Assembly (NCBI RefSeq): GCF_051209875.1
Contig: NZ_JBNTQY010000001.1
Location: forward strand, 1,178,001 to 1,242,000
DNA length: 64,000 nucleotides
DNA from: Emticicia sp051209875
GTDB lineage: Bacteria > Bacteroidota > Bacteroidia > Cytophagales > Spirosomataceae
Direction: 5' to 3'
Numbering within the stretch: the first letter of the stretch is position 1; each line of letters opens with the position of its first letter. The notes beneath the pieces are model-generated. The model was not told the origin of the DNA and searched no databases. It worked only from the letters and a program-made list of their open reading frames with translations. Shown here piece after piece: positions 18,155 to 27,089 of the stretch. Both the position numbers and the translations under genes were made by a program.

Positions 18155-18194
18155 ACATAAAATTTGATTATCAAGAAAATTCATTATACGAATA

Positions 18195-18743
18195 ATGGCA
18201 CATATCGAACTAACCGAACAACTACCTGGCATCAGAGGTTTGATGGCATTTAGACCTTCAACTGCTACGCCATTAAATGCTTTGGCAGAAGTACTTTTAC
18301 GGATTGATGAAGGTTTGAGTAAAGGCGAAAGAGAATTAATAGCCACTTTTGTTTCTTCATTGAATGATTGTTTTTTTTGTCAGAATATTCATGGAGCAGT
18401 GGCTCAATATTATTATTCAGAAGAAGAAGATTTGGTTCAAAAGGTAAAAGTAGATTATCAAAATGCTCCAATTTCTGATAAAATGAAAGCTCTTTTAGGC
18501 ATTGCCGCCAACGTTCAAAAAGGAGGTAAATTCGTCACTCCAGAGCAAATTGAAATTGCAAAAAAATTAGGAGTGACTGACATAGAAATTCATGATACGG
18601 TTTTGATTGCGGCAGCTTTTTGTATGTTCAATCGCTATGTTGATGGCTTGGGTACCTTTGCTCCAAATGCTCCAGCAATGTATCGTGAACGTGCAAAAAA
18701 GATTGCAGAAGAAACAGGTTATGCTGGTTCATCACCCCGTTAA
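18195..18743 (+). CDS. AhpD-like / CMD family protein 4
   Basis: The 182-residue product is the last of the tandem set, with CFFCQNIH (Cys59, Cys62, His66) and DIEIHDTVLIAAAFCMFNRY. All four paralogs keep both cysteines and the histidine, so none looks degenerate. A terminator hairpin 30 bp after the stop closes the operon. Substrate and electron donor are unknown; no AhpC-type peroxiredoxin is encoded in this window. Confidence 0.9.
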   Translation: MAHIELTEQLPGIRGLMAFRPSTATPLNALAEVLLRIDEGLSKGERELIATFVSSLNDCFFCQNIHGAVAQYYYSEEEDLVQKVKVDYQNAPISDKMKALLGIAANVQKGGKFVTPEQIEIAKKLGVTDIEIHDTVLIAAAFCMFNRYVDGLGTFAPNAPAMYRERAKKIAEETGYAGSSPR

Positions 18744-18772
18744 AGGTATTGCAAATAAAATTGATATAAGCT

Positions 18773-18809
18773 CTCTATTCATCTTTGTTGGTGGATAGAG
18801 TTTTTTTTT
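18773..18809 (+). terminator. Terminator of the AhpD/TonB/MFS operon
   Basis: CTCTAT (18773-18778), extended by wobble pairs, matches ATAGAG (18795-18800), followed by nine T. Confidence 0.75.
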
Positions 18810-18985
18810 ACCGGAGGTTTATAATTTTTTTCCATTATTTAGGAAATATGAGTTTTTGTTATTCTTGCTCCAAGTAAATGGAAAAGTATTTATTTAATAA
18901 TAAATATAAAATAAGTGCTAAATATATTAAATTCAACTGCTTTTTATTGATTTTGACGTATATGATTTTGTTTTTGCGGAAAAAT

Positions 18986-19003
18986 ATTCCATTAAATTGG
19001 AAT
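18986..19003. promoter_or_regulatory. Palindromic operator candidate TTCCA-N6-TGGAA (site 4)
   Basis: ATTCCATTAAATTGGAAT, with both half-sites intact and a six-base spacer, 67 bp upstream of the TTG start at 19070. It shares the half-sites and spacing of sites 1-3. Confidence 0.5.
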
Positions 19004-19069
19004 TTATTGAAAAAAGTATTTCCTTTGCTATCGAAATTTAAAAAAACATAATTACCAATCATTTAGATT

Positions 19070-19630
19070 TTGAAAAAAATCTCCTCAATATTATTCTTAT
19101 GCCTTTTACTTTGTAATGTTTTGGGCTTTACATTCGTCACGCTTTGGAACGAATGGCAGGAAAGCCATAGTGTAAAATCGAGTAGTTTTGTTGAGATAAA
19201 AAATAACGAATTGGTTTTTAAGATGCAGCTAACACTGCCTTATCAGCCCGAATTTCGGAGTGATTTAATGACTGGAAATACAGCTATTTATGAGGGGAAA
19301 TTTTATGAGTCTTATGTACAAATTTATCAAAAAGATACACTCTATACTTATTATCGCCCTTTGAGTGTTAATCAAGATAATATTTTAGCATTATTAAAAG
19401 ATGTACACGAAAATTTGAACGTTTTCTCAAAAAACCATAAAACACCAAGTCAACGAGCTTTAGAATTCTTTAAAAACTTTTCAAAAGATTATGTCGAACT
19501 TCACTCAAACATGATTGCATGGTTTTGGGTCGAAAATTTAGAAGTCATCAACAACTTTACATATCTAACTCCACATACAAATTCCATTTTAACGGTCAAT
19601 TACCTTCCTCCGATTTCTACAAGTTTATAA
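19070..19630 (+). CDS. Conserved hypothetical envelope protein A (TTG start)
   Basis: The 186-residue product starts with a TTG codon: a stop lies two codons upstream and no ATG would retain the hydrophobic N-terminus. The paralog at 23486 begins with the same TTG and nearly the same DNA, which settles the start. Residues about 5-25 (ILFLCLLLCNVLGFTFVTLW) form a signal anchor or signal peptide. The rest is a soluble domain with FKMQLTLPYQPEFRSDLMTG and a Phe/Lys-rich helix (ALEFFKNFSKDYVELHS). No known domain is recognised. It precedes the outer-membrane barrel and haloperoxidase-like genes. Confidence 0.75.
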   Translation: MKKISSILFLCLLLCNVLGFTFVTLWNEWQESHSVKSSSFVEIKNNELVFKMQLTLPYQPEFRSDLMTGNTAIYEGKFYESYVQIYQKDTLYTYYRPLSVNQDNILALLKDVHENLNVFSKNHKTPSQRALEFFKNFSKDYVELHSNMIAWFWVENLEVINNFTYLTPHTNSILTVNYLPPISTSL

Positions 19631-19723
19631 GTCCGTATTCCAAAGATCATTAGGCAATGCTTATATCAAGTATTGTTCCTATGAACTATTATCTATGATG
19701 TTAATTTATTGAAACTACTAAAA

Positions 19724-20647
19724 ATGAAATCTTTTATCAAGTACTTAGTCCTTGGGCTATGTTTGATGTCTATCTCATCAAATATCTATGCTCAAATGCC
19801 GCATGATGTTATTTATATGCCTAAAAATACTGCTTGTTTGGCAGTATCGTATAATAGCAGTAGCTGGAAAAAATATTGGGAAAATACCCTCAAACGTGAA
19901 AACTTCAATATCGGTACACTTACAACCGAAAGCGTAATGCCAATGTTGGCTGTCGGAATTACCGATAAATTGAATGTTATTGTTGGACTTCCTTATGTTC
20001 AAACCAAAGCAAGTGCTGGTAATTTAATGGGCCAAAAAGGTATTCAAGACCTATCGGGTTGGTTGAAATATCAATTAGTGAAAAACGACAAAGGACTTTC
20101 TTTGCATGGTGTTTTAGGTGCATCTGTTCCTGTTGGAAACTATGTGCCAGATTTTTTACCAATGTCAATTGGCTTACAAACAAAAACTGCAACTGGGCGA
20201 TTGATTGCTAATTACTCCCATAAGTCGGGTATTTATGCAACAGCTCATGCAAGCTACATTTTACGTAGCAAAATCAAAGTTGACAGAGATGCTTACCAAG
20301 CTGATAATCGAGTATATAATACCAATGAAGTAAGTGTGCCAAACGCTACTGATGCTGCTCTTAGATTAGGCTATTCAAAAAATGGAAGCAGAATTCAGGC
20401 TGAGGCTTTCGTTGAGCATTTTACTTGTGTAGGTGGTGATAATATCCGTCGAAATGATATGCCTTTCCCCACTAATAACATGACTTCTACAAGTGTTGGC
20501 TTTTATGGCAAATATCAACCTAAAAATATCGGATTTAATGTTCGAATTGCAAAAGTAATTGACGGACTAAATGTTGGTCAATCACTAAGTTATTCAGTTG
20601 GTTTATTATATCAAATCAATTATTTCAAGAAAACAGAAAAAAAATAA
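19724..20647 (+). CDS. Outer-membrane beta-barrel protein, transporter-like
   Basis: I start at the ATG at 19724, which gives a signal peptide MKSFIKYLVLGLCLMSISS ending at IYAQ; a TTG at 19709 is possible. The 307-residue product has alternating hydrophobic beta strands typical of small outer-membrane barrels. It resembles the loosely defined MetA-pathway phenol-degradation/transporter family in GITDKLNVIVGLPYVQTKAS and in its late strands. It lies 39 bp before the haloperoxidase-like gene and probably shares its transcript. It could provide a channel for the substrate; this is inference. Confidence 0.7.
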   Translation: MKSFIKYLVLGLCLMSISSNIYAQMPHDVIYMPKNTACLAVSYNSSSWKKYWENTLKRENFNIGTLTTESVMPMLAVGITDKLNVIVGLPYVQTKASAGNLMGQKGIQDLSGWLKYQLVKNDKGLSLHGVLGASVPVGNYVPDFLPMSIGLQTKTATGRLIANYSHKSGIYATAHASYILRSKIKVDRDAYQADNRVYNTNEVSVPNATDAALRLGYSKNGSRIQAEAFVEHFTCVGGDNIRRNDMPFPTNNMTSTSVGFYGKYQPKNIGFNVRIAKVIDGLNVGQSLSYSVGLLYQINYFKKTEKK

Positions 20648-20686
20648 ACCACAAAGTCTTGATAATCAATAAAATAGATAATTGTT

Positions 20687-22237
20687 ATGAAAAATTTATA
20701 TAAAATATTCGCTTCTCTTTTTTTCATTGCTGGTTTAGCTGGTGTTATCATCTCATGTGATAAAACGGTTGCTGAACCAATCAAAGAAGCTTACACACCC
20801 GCTAGTTTAGATGAGAATGCAGGCACTTGGAAAACTTATGTTTTGGCAAGTCCAACGGATGTTGTAGTAGCAGCACCTAAAGCAGCAACTGATGCAGCCT
20901 ATCTCAAAGAATTAGATTCATTGAAAAATAAAATTCTTCCAGCAGTTAGCTCTACAAACAAAGATGCAGTAGCTTATTGGGGAGCAGGAGCAGTGTATCG
21001 TTGGAATGAAATTGCTCGTGAATTAGCAGCAAGATACAATATACCACCAGCTTCAAATGCAGAAGGTAAATATCCTGTGCCAGATGCAACTAACCCTTTG
21101 GCTGATCCAAAATTTCCATTTGCCAATCCTCCTTATACAGCACGTGCATTGGCTTATTTGAGTGTTGCTCAATACGATGCTTTGGTTTCAGCTTGGAATT
21201 ATAAATATAAATATAATCGCAAAGCACCATCAAAAAATGATGCTTCAATCTCAGCTTTATTGCCAGTAACTGATCTACCGTCTTATCCTTCAGAAGATGC
21301 AGTAGTGGCTGCTGCTTCTTACACTATTTTAGTAGCAATGTTTCCAGGTGAAGTACCTTATTTAGATTCAAAATTAGCAGAAGCAAAAAATGCAAGAATT
21401 TGGGCAGGAACAAATGTGCCAAGCGATATTTCAGCAGGAGATGCACTTGGGAAAGCTGTTGGAGCAAAAGTAATGGCAAAAGCAAAAACCGATGGGATGA
21501 GTGCTGCAAATAACCAAGCCTTGACTGCTGGAATGATTGAAAATGCAAAGAAAATTGGTGTCAAAAACCCATGGGTAAGTCAAGAAACACCAGCACGCCC
21601 ACCAATGTTGCCAAACTACGGGGCAGTAACAACGTGGAATTTTGATAAAGCAACAATGGTACAAATTCGTCCATTGATTCCATATTTAGAAAATTCAGCG
21701 GAGTTTCAAAAAGATATTGATGAGTTAAAATCAATTGAAAAAAATCAAACCCGTGAGCAAGCTCGTATTGCCAATTATTGGGCTGATGGTGCAGGAAGTT
21801 ATACTCCTCCAGGGCATTGGCATAGAGCAGGTGCAAATGCAGCTCATGATGCCAAATTTAGCGAAGTTCGTATGGCCAGAACATTGGCACTGCTCGGCAC
21901 TGCCGAAATGGATGCAGGTATTGCATGTTGGGAAACGAAATATTATTATTATACACCTCGCCCACAACAATTTGGTGTAAAAACTTCAGTAGGATTACCA
22001 AACTTCCCTTCTTATACTTCAGGACACTCAACTTTTTCAGCAGCAGCAGCCACTGTTTTAGGTTCGATTTTTCCTGAAAAAGCGAATGAATTTTCAGCAC
22101 AAGCTCAAGAGGCATCCAACTCTCGTGTTTATGGTTTGATCCATTACCGTGTAGATTGTTCAATGGGATTAGCACATGGAAAGAGAATAGGTGAATATGC
22201 CATCGCAAGAGGCAAAGCTGATGGTTCTGGGCTTTAA
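20687..22237 (+). CDS. Vanadium-dependent haloperoxidase-like PAP2 lipoprotein 1
   Basis: The 516-residue protein has a lipobox (GVIISCDK), so it should be anchored in the envelope. The C-terminal PAP2/haloperoxidase domain keeps the vanadate/phosphate pocket: Lys418 and Arg425 in KYYYYTPRP, His447 in YTSGHS, and Arg480 and His486 in SRVYGLIH. This matches the KxxxxxxRP, SGH and SRxxxxxH motifs of vanadium haloperoxidases, which oxidise halides with peroxide. Related PAP2 enzymes are phosphatases, and sequence alone does not separate the two. Of the four copies here it is the most divergent, and the only one flanked by two outer-membrane barrel genes. Confidence 0.85.
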   Translation: MKNLYKIFASLFFIAGLAGVIISCDKTVAEPIKEAYTPASLDENAGTWKTYVLASPTDVVVAAPKAATDAAYLKELDSLKNKILPAVSSTNKDAVAYWGAGAVYRWNEIARELAARYNIPPASNAEGKYPVPDATNPLADPKFPFANPPYTARALAYLSVAQYDALVSAWNYKYKYNRKAPSKNDASISALLPVTDLPSYPSEDAVVAAASYTILVAMFPGEVPYLDSKLAEAKNARIWAGTNVPSDISAGDALGKAVGAKVMAKAKTDGMSAANNQALTAGMIENAKKIGVKNPWVSQETPARPPMLPNYGAVTTWNFDKATMVQIRPLIPYLENSAEFQKDIDELKSIEKNQTREQARIANYWADGAGSYTPPGHWHRAGANAAHDAKFSEVRMARTLALLGTAEMDAGIACWETKYYYYTPRPQQFGVKTSVGLPNFPSYTSGHSTFSAAAATVLGSIFPEKANEFSAQAQEASNSRVYGLIHYRVDCSMGLAHGKRIGEYAIARGKADGSGL

Positions 22238-22313
22238 AAGAGCTCATTTTATTGAAGAGAACTAGTGTCGACTTCAAAACAAAAACATTTTTATCTCTAA
22301 ATACTTTACGAAA

Positions 22314-23360
22314 ATGAAAAAATATTTATTATTAATCACTTTTTTGATGTCTAATATAATCGCCTTTTCACAAGGTTGTATTGCGGTTCGTTCGATGGCA
22401 ACTGCCAACGGAAATCCGAGTGGTTCGGCTTTTATGCACGCGGGTGAATTTCAAGTTTCTGCCAATTATCGTAACCTACATTCATACAAACATTTTGTGG
22501 GTACTGTAGAACAAAAACAACGTGTTGAACAACACACAGAAGTGATCAATGACCAACATAGTTTTGATTTTGGACTTACTTATGCGGCTACTAATCGTTT
22601 AAGCGTAACCATCAATGTTCCAATGTCTTATAATGACCGTTCTTCACTTTATGAACATTATGGCAATGGTACGCCTGCAGGTTCTAACCCTCGTTTTCAT
22701 ACACAATCAAAAGGTGTAGGTGATATGCGTTTGTCAGCTTCATATTGGGTAATAGACCCAATGAAAGCACCGAAAGGTAATATTGCCATCGGCGTTGGAA
22801 TCAAAGCTCCTACGGGTAATGCAAATGTGCAAGACGAATTTCATAAATTAGACAAAGATAAAAAAGAGTATATCCAAGTAAAAGCGGTTGACCAATCGAT
22901 TCAATTAGGAGATAGTGGCTGGGGCGAAAGTATTGAGGTGCAAGGCTATTGGTCTTTGTTTAAGAAAGCCAATCTCTATTTCAATGGTTTTTATTTATTT
23001 AGTCCAAAAGAATTAAATAAAGCAACAAACCTTTCGGTGCCTGACCAATTTGGTGCAAGAGTTGGCTTAACTTATGGCTTATTGCCAAAACAAAACATCG
23101 CTGTTAGCTTAGGCGGAAGATTAGAAGGCTTGCCTGCAGTTGATGCTATCGGTGGAAGTGCGGGTTCACGTCGCCCAGGTTATATAGTTTCAATTGAGCC
23201 AGGTATTATCTGGAGCGGACATCATAGCTCGCTTTTGGTGGCTGTGCCTTATGCCGTAGTTAGAAACCGTATCCCTACTTGGACAGCAACAGGTTTTAGA
23301 GAAGGTGATGCTGCTTTTGCTGATTATTTTATTTCAGCTACTTATGCTTATCGTTTCTAA
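22314..23360 (+). CDS. Outer-membrane beta-barrel protein
   Basis: The 348-residue product has a signal peptide (MKKYLLLITFLMSNIIAFSQ) followed by GCIAVRSMATANG. Many amphipathic strands follow, and it ends in a C-terminal Phe after alternating aromatics (ATYAYRF), the barrel-assembly signal of outer-membrane proteins. Its strands include LTYAATNRLSVTINVPMSYN and GNIAIGVGIKAPTGNANVQ. It lies 76 bp after the haloperoxidase-like gene and is closed by a strong terminator. Function unknown; a porin or transporter role is likely. Confidence 0.75.
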   Translation: MKKYLLLITFLMSNIIAFSQGCIAVRSMATANGNPSGSAFMHAGEFQVSANYRNLHSYKHFVGTVEQKQRVEQHTEVINDQHSFDFGLTYAATNRLSVTINVPMSYNDRSSLYEHYGNGTPAGSNPRFHTQSKGVGDMRLSASYWVIDPMKAPKGNIAIGVGIKAPTGNANVQDEFHKLDKDKKEYIQVKAVDQSIQLGDSGWGESIEVQGYWSLFKKANLYFNGFYLFSPKELNKATNLSVPDQFGARVGLTYGLLPKQNIAVSLGGRLEGLPAVDAIGGSAGSRRPGYIVSIEPGIIWSGHHSSLLVAVPYAVVRNRIPTWTATGFREGDAAFADYFISATYAYRF

Positions 23361-23370
23361 GATGTTTTTA

Positions 23371-23422
23371 CAAAGAATGTGATTAAACTCATTGTTTTTA
23401 GGGAAATTAATCACATTCTTTG
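23371..23422 (+). terminator. Long hairpin terminator
   Basis: CAAAGAATGTGATTAA (23371-23386) pairs perfectly with TTAATCACATTCTTTG (23407-23422). No long T-run follows. The position after the 22314 gene and before a promoter box suggests termination. Confidence 0.6.
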
Positions 23423-23453
23423 CCCAAGATTTTCATAATATCGAAACTAAAAG

Positions 23454-23461
23454 TAGATTTG
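23454..23461 (+). promoter_or_regulatory. -7 box of envelope protein B gene
   Basis: TAGATTTG matches TAnnTTTG and ends 24 bp before the TTG start at 23486, a typical spacing. It supports the unusual start codon. Confidence 0.5.
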
Positions 23462-23485
23462 TGATAAAATTTTGGGAAACACTAT

Positions 23486-24037
23486 TTGAAAAAAATCTCC
23501 TCAATATTATTTCTATTTCTATTACTTTGTAATGTCTTAGGCTTTACATTCGTTACTTTTTGGAACGAATGGCAGGAAAGACACAGCGTAAAATCTAATA
23601 GTTCAGTCGAAATAAAAGGAAATGAATTGATTTTCAAAATGCAACTTACGCTTCCTTATCAAACTGAATTTCGGAATGATTTAATGACAGGAAATACGGC
23701 CATTTATGAAGGTCAATTTTATGAATCGTATGAGCAGGTTTATCAAAATGACACACTTTATACACATTATCGCTTGCTGAATATTAGCCGAGATAATATT
23801 TATACATTGTTGAATGAAGTACATGAAAACCTCAATGTTTTTTCAAAAAACAATAAAACTACAAGCCAAAAAGCCTTAGAATTTTTTAAAAACTTCTCAA
23901 AAGATTATGTAGAATTGTATTCGAGCATGATTACATGGTTTTGGATAGAAGATTTTGGTTTTAAAAACTACAATTATTTAGCAGTACATTCCAATCATAT
24001 TTTGTCGGTCAAAGCCCCGCCACCGATGTTTTCATAA
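23486..24037 (+). CDS. Conserved hypothetical envelope protein B (TTG start), paralog of the 19070 product
   Basis: The 183-residue product is colinear with the 19070 product. Both begin MKKISSILFL, share TFVTxWNEWQExHSVKS and contain ALEFFKNFSKDYVEL. The initiator is again TTG, with an in-frame stop seven codons upstream and no usable ATG. The C-termini diverge after about residue 155. The hydrophobic N-terminus directs it to the membrane or periplasm. It stands 114 bp before the FecA-like receptor gene, so each copy precedes an outer-membrane protein gene. Function unknown. Confidence 0.75.
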   Translation: MKKISSILFLFLLLCNVLGFTFVTFWNEWQERHSVKSNSSVEIKGNELIFKMQLTLPYQTEFRNDLMTGNTAIYEGQFYESYEQVYQNDTLYTHYRLLNISRDNIYTLLNEVHENLNVFSKNNKTTSQKALEFFKNFSKDYVELYSSMITWFWIEDFGFKNYNYLAVHSNHILSVKAPPPMFS

Positions 24038-24151
24038 GACCCTTTTTTATTTAAGATTCATTTGGCATTCCTTTTGAAAGGCAATGCTATGATGCTATTA
24101 ATTGTCATCATACTTCAATGATGATAAAATCTCAACTAATAAAATGATAAA

Positions 24152-26326
24152 ATGAAAAAAAATATATTACTTTTTTTTCTGTCAAATACGTTTGTATTTG
24201 CACAGCAAAAAATAGATTCAACTAAAATCCTGAAGCTCAACGAAGTACAAGTAAAAGAACAGCAATTCAAATTTAATATCCAAAGCCTTCCAGCTACTAA
24301 AGGTACCTATCTTTATGCAGGAAAAAAGACAGAAGTAATCAATGTTTTAGGATTAGATGCTAATATTGCAGAAAAAACACCACGACAGATTTTTGCTAAA
24401 GTACCAGGTGTTTTTGTCTATGATATGGACGGTTCAGGAAATCAAATCAATATTTCAACACGAGGGCTTGACCCTCATCGTGGTTGGGAATTTAATATCA
24501 GAAAAGATGGCGTAGTTACTAATTCTGATATTTATGGGTATCCAGCCAGCCATTATTCAATGCCGATGGAAGCGATTCAAAATATTGAAATGATTCGTGG
24601 AACTGGCTCTTTACAATACGGAGCTCAATTTGGTGGAATGCTTAATTATATTGGAAAGCAAGGGGATTCAACTAAAGTATTCGATTTTGAAAGTACGAAT
24701 AGTATTGGCTCGTATGGGTTGTTGAGTACGTATAATGCTGTTGGTGGACAAGTTGGCAAGGTAAATTATTATGCTTATTATAGCAAAAGAGTTTCTGATG
24801 GTTACAGAGATAATAGTCGTAGCGACTACCAAGCTCAATCGGCTCAAATTACTTATCGTCCCACTTCAAAGTTGTCATTGAAAGCAGATTTTTCTCGTTC
24901 AAAATATGTCTTCCAATTAGCAGGACAGCAAACCGATGCCATGTTTTATGCTAATCCAAGAGCATCTATTCGGTCAAGAAATTATTATAGTCCAGATATT
25001 TATGTGCCTTCCATTTCATTGAATTGGGCTTTGAGTAATCGTACTAAACTCTCGTGGGTTAATTCAGCAATTTTAGGTAGTAGAAATAGTGTAATGTTTG
25101 ATAAAACTGCCGACATTCTTGATAAAATAGACCCAGTAACGCTTCAATATGCCAATCGTCAGGTTGACATTGACAATTACCATAGTTTCACTTCCGAACT
25201 ACGTATTTTACATGAATATCGCATCGGAAAAATGCCTTCAATAGTAGTAGGAGGGGTGCAATTGATGAATAATGATTTGCATCGCCGTCAACAAGGAAAA
25301 GGTACAACAGGGAGTGATTTTGACCTAAGTATTACTGGAGACTTTGGTAGAGATTTACATTTTAAAACACAAAATATTGCTGTTTTTATAGAAAATCGCA
25401 TCAATTTAACTCAAAAATTAGCAATTTCTCCAGGTTTTAGAATTGAGTCTGGCGAATCAGAAATGTCAGGTACGATTAGTTATTATGACCCAGCAAAATT
25501 GCCAAATGTGATTCCACATCGTTTCCCATTGTTTGGTGTAAATGCAGATTATCAATTGACCAAAAACCAAAATTTTTATACTGGTTTTTCGCAAGCATAC
25601 CGCCCTGTGATTTTCAAAGATATTATTCCTGCATCTATTTATGAAAAATCGGCAGATAATCTAAAAGATGCCAGTGGGTATAATTTTGAAGCGGGTTATA
25701 AAGGAAATTTCGAACGGATAAGAGTGGAGTTGACGTATTTTCAACTACTTTACAGAAATAGGCTCGGAACTTTGGCTCAAACGGATGCCAATGGCGTTTT
25801 TCAAATTTTGCGAACAAATATAGGAGATTCTTTTACGAAAGGCTTAGAAATGTTTGTTGAATATTACGCAAGAATCAACGAAAAAGCAAACATCTCAATA
25901 TTTACTTCAACGGCTTTGATGGAGGCGAAATATTTGAAATCGGAAATTCGTTCGGGCGAAAAAAATATCAATATTGAAGGTAATTTTGTTGAAAGTACAC
26001 CGCAAATAATTAGTCGTAATGGTGCTACATTAAGATACAGAAAACTGAGTTTGACGAGTCTTTTTAGCTATACAGCTAAAAGCTATGCCGATGCACTTAA
26101 CACTGTGCAAGCTTCGGCAAATGGTAGCGTTGGATTGGTTCCGGCATATAGCATTCTTGATTTTAATGCTACATATCGAATTTCGAGCAAACTATTATTG
26201 AAACTCAATCTTAATAATGCAACTAACAAACAATATTTTACAAAACGTCCGCAATTTTATCCTGGTCCAGGCATTTGGGCTTCTGATGGTCGAAGTGTAA
26301 ATTTGACAGTTTCTACTCGTTTTTAA
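24152..26326 (+). CDS. TonB-dependent receptor, FecA-like
   Basis: The 724-residue protein has a signal peptide (to about FVFAQ), then a plug domain (about residues 60-190; PRQIFAKVPGVFVYDMDGSG, ISTRGLDPHRGWEFNIRKDG, EMIRGTGSLQYGAQFGGMLN). The barrel ends in SDGRSVNLTVSTRF with terminal Phe. The GLDPHRGWEFNIRKDG region closely resembles Fe(3+)-dicitrate receptors of the FecA type. Unlike the receptor at 10315 it has no CarboxypepD_reg domain. An iron-chelate ligand is likely but not proven. No FecR/FecI pair lies nearby, so regulation differs from the enteric model. Confidence 0.88.
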   Translation: MKKNILLFFLSNTFVFAQQKIDSTKILKLNEVQVKEQQFKFNIQSLPATKGTYLYAGKKTEVINVLGLDANIAEKTPRQIFAKVPGVFVYDMDGSGNQINISTRGLDPHRGWEFNIRKDGVVTNSDIYGYPASHYSMPMEAIQNIEMIRGTGSLQYGAQFGGMLNYIGKQGDSTKVFDFESTNSIGSYGLLSTYNAVGGQVGKVNYYAYYSKRVSDGYRDNSRSDYQAQSAQITYRPTSKLSLKADFSRSKYVFQLAGQQTDAMFYANPRASIRSRNYYSPDIYVPSISLNWALSNRTKLSWVNSAILGSRNSVMFDKTADILDKIDPVTLQYANRQVDIDNYHSFTSELRILHEYRIGKMPSIVVGGVQLMNNDLHRRQQGKGTTGSDFDLSITGDFGRDLHFKTQNIAVFIENRINLTQKLAISPGFRIESGESEMSGTISYYDPAKLPNVIPHRFPLFGVNADYQLTKNQNFYTGFSQAYRPVIFKDIIPASIYEKSADNLKDASGYNFEAGYKGNFERIRVELTYFQLLYRNRLGTLAQTDANGVFQILRTNIGDSFTKGLEMFVEYYARINEKANISIFTSTALMEAKYLKSEIRSGEKNINIEGNFVESTPQIISRNGATLRYRKLSLTSLFSYTAKSYADALNTVQASANGSVGLVPAYSILDFNATYRISSKLLLKLNLNNATNKQYFTKRPQFYPGPGIWASDGRSVNLTVSTRF

Positions 26327-26339
26327 ATATTATTTTTTT

Positions 26340-26384
26340 AGATTTGACAGCTGGATTGGATTTACCGATACAGTTGTCAAATCT
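26340..26384 (+). repeat. Hairpin element of the AGATTTGACAACT family, copy 1
   Basis: AGATTTGACAGCTG (26340-26353) pairs with CAGTTGTCAAATCT (26371-26384) with one G-U pair. The same stem recurs at 37345-37393. It lies after the FecA-like gene and may act as a terminator. Confidence 0.65.
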
Positions 26385-26401
26385 AACCTTTTTACTAAAA
26401 T

Positions 26402-26887
26402 ATGTCCAATTTTATTGCCCATAATGCCACCGTAATAGGAAAAGTTACGCTTGGAGATGATGCTTCAGTGTGGTACTCGGCAGTTATTCGTGCTGATGTG
26501 GAAGAAATTATCATTGGTAAACGAACCAATATTCAAGATGGAGCAATTTTACATGCCGATTATGGCGAGCCAACCATCATTGGTGATGATGTGACGGTAG
26601 GTCATGGAGCAATCGTGCATGGAGCTACAGTAGGGAATTGCACACTTATTGGCATGAGAGCGACGATTTTGAATCGAGCTAAAATTGGTAACTATTGCAT
26701 CATCGGAGCATGTGCCTTAGTAACAGAAGGCATGGAAATTCCAGATTATTCGATGGTTTTGGGAGTTCCTGCAAAAATAGTTAAACAAATCCCACCAGCT
26801 TATACCCAGAGTCTTGAAATGAGTGCTGCACATTATGTTGAAATGGCTCATCGCCACCAATTTGGTGAATTTAAGCAACTGGTTTAA
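26402..26887 (+). CDS. Gamma-carbonic anhydrase family protein
   Basis: The 161-residue protein is a left-handed beta helix with hexapeptide repeats (for example IIIGKRTNIQDGAILHADYG and TVGNCTLIGMRATILNRAKI). Metal-binding histidine candidates lie in ILHADYG and VGHGAIVHGA, in the spacing of the gamma-class carbonic anhydrases and the related YrdA/PaaY proteins. It is expected to be a cytoplasmic trimer binding zinc or iron. Many members lack measurable anhydrase activity, so the reaction is uncertain. It starts 75 bp after the FecA-like gene, with the hairpin between. Confidence 0.9.
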   Translation: MSNFIAHNATVIGKVTLGDDASVWYSAVIRADVEEIIIGKRTNIQDGAILHADYGEPTIIGDDVTVGHGAIVHGATVGNCTLIGMRATILNRAKIGNYCIIGACALVTEGMEIPDYSMVLGVPAKIVKQIPPAYTQSLEMSAAHYVEMAHRHQFGEFKQLV

Positions 26888-27089
26888 ACGTTTTAAAAAA
26901 GGTTTTTGTGAAATAGTATTGGATTGGTAAATATAATATACTCATATATTTCTTGTAAATAGTTGATAATCAAATAGTTATATGACTTTCTGCTGATTAA
27001 GGAGATTTTTGCTTTGGCAAGATTTTTGCTCTTAATTTTTGTAGTAATTGCGTAAGCTAAAAAGTCGGAATAAAACTATAAGCGTTATC

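Larger units (their letters stand above)
18744..19069. other. Non-coding interval before the 19070 gene
   Basis: This 326-bp AT-rich gap holds the terminator at 18773 and the fourth TTCCA palindrome at 18986. I see no credible gene in it on either strand. Confidence 0.6.

Noticed and set aside
21324..22277. Several overlapping reverse-strand frames under haloperoxidase-like gene 1
   Set aside because: Low-complexity antisense of an Ala/Lys-rich coding region; mutually overlapping and without signals.
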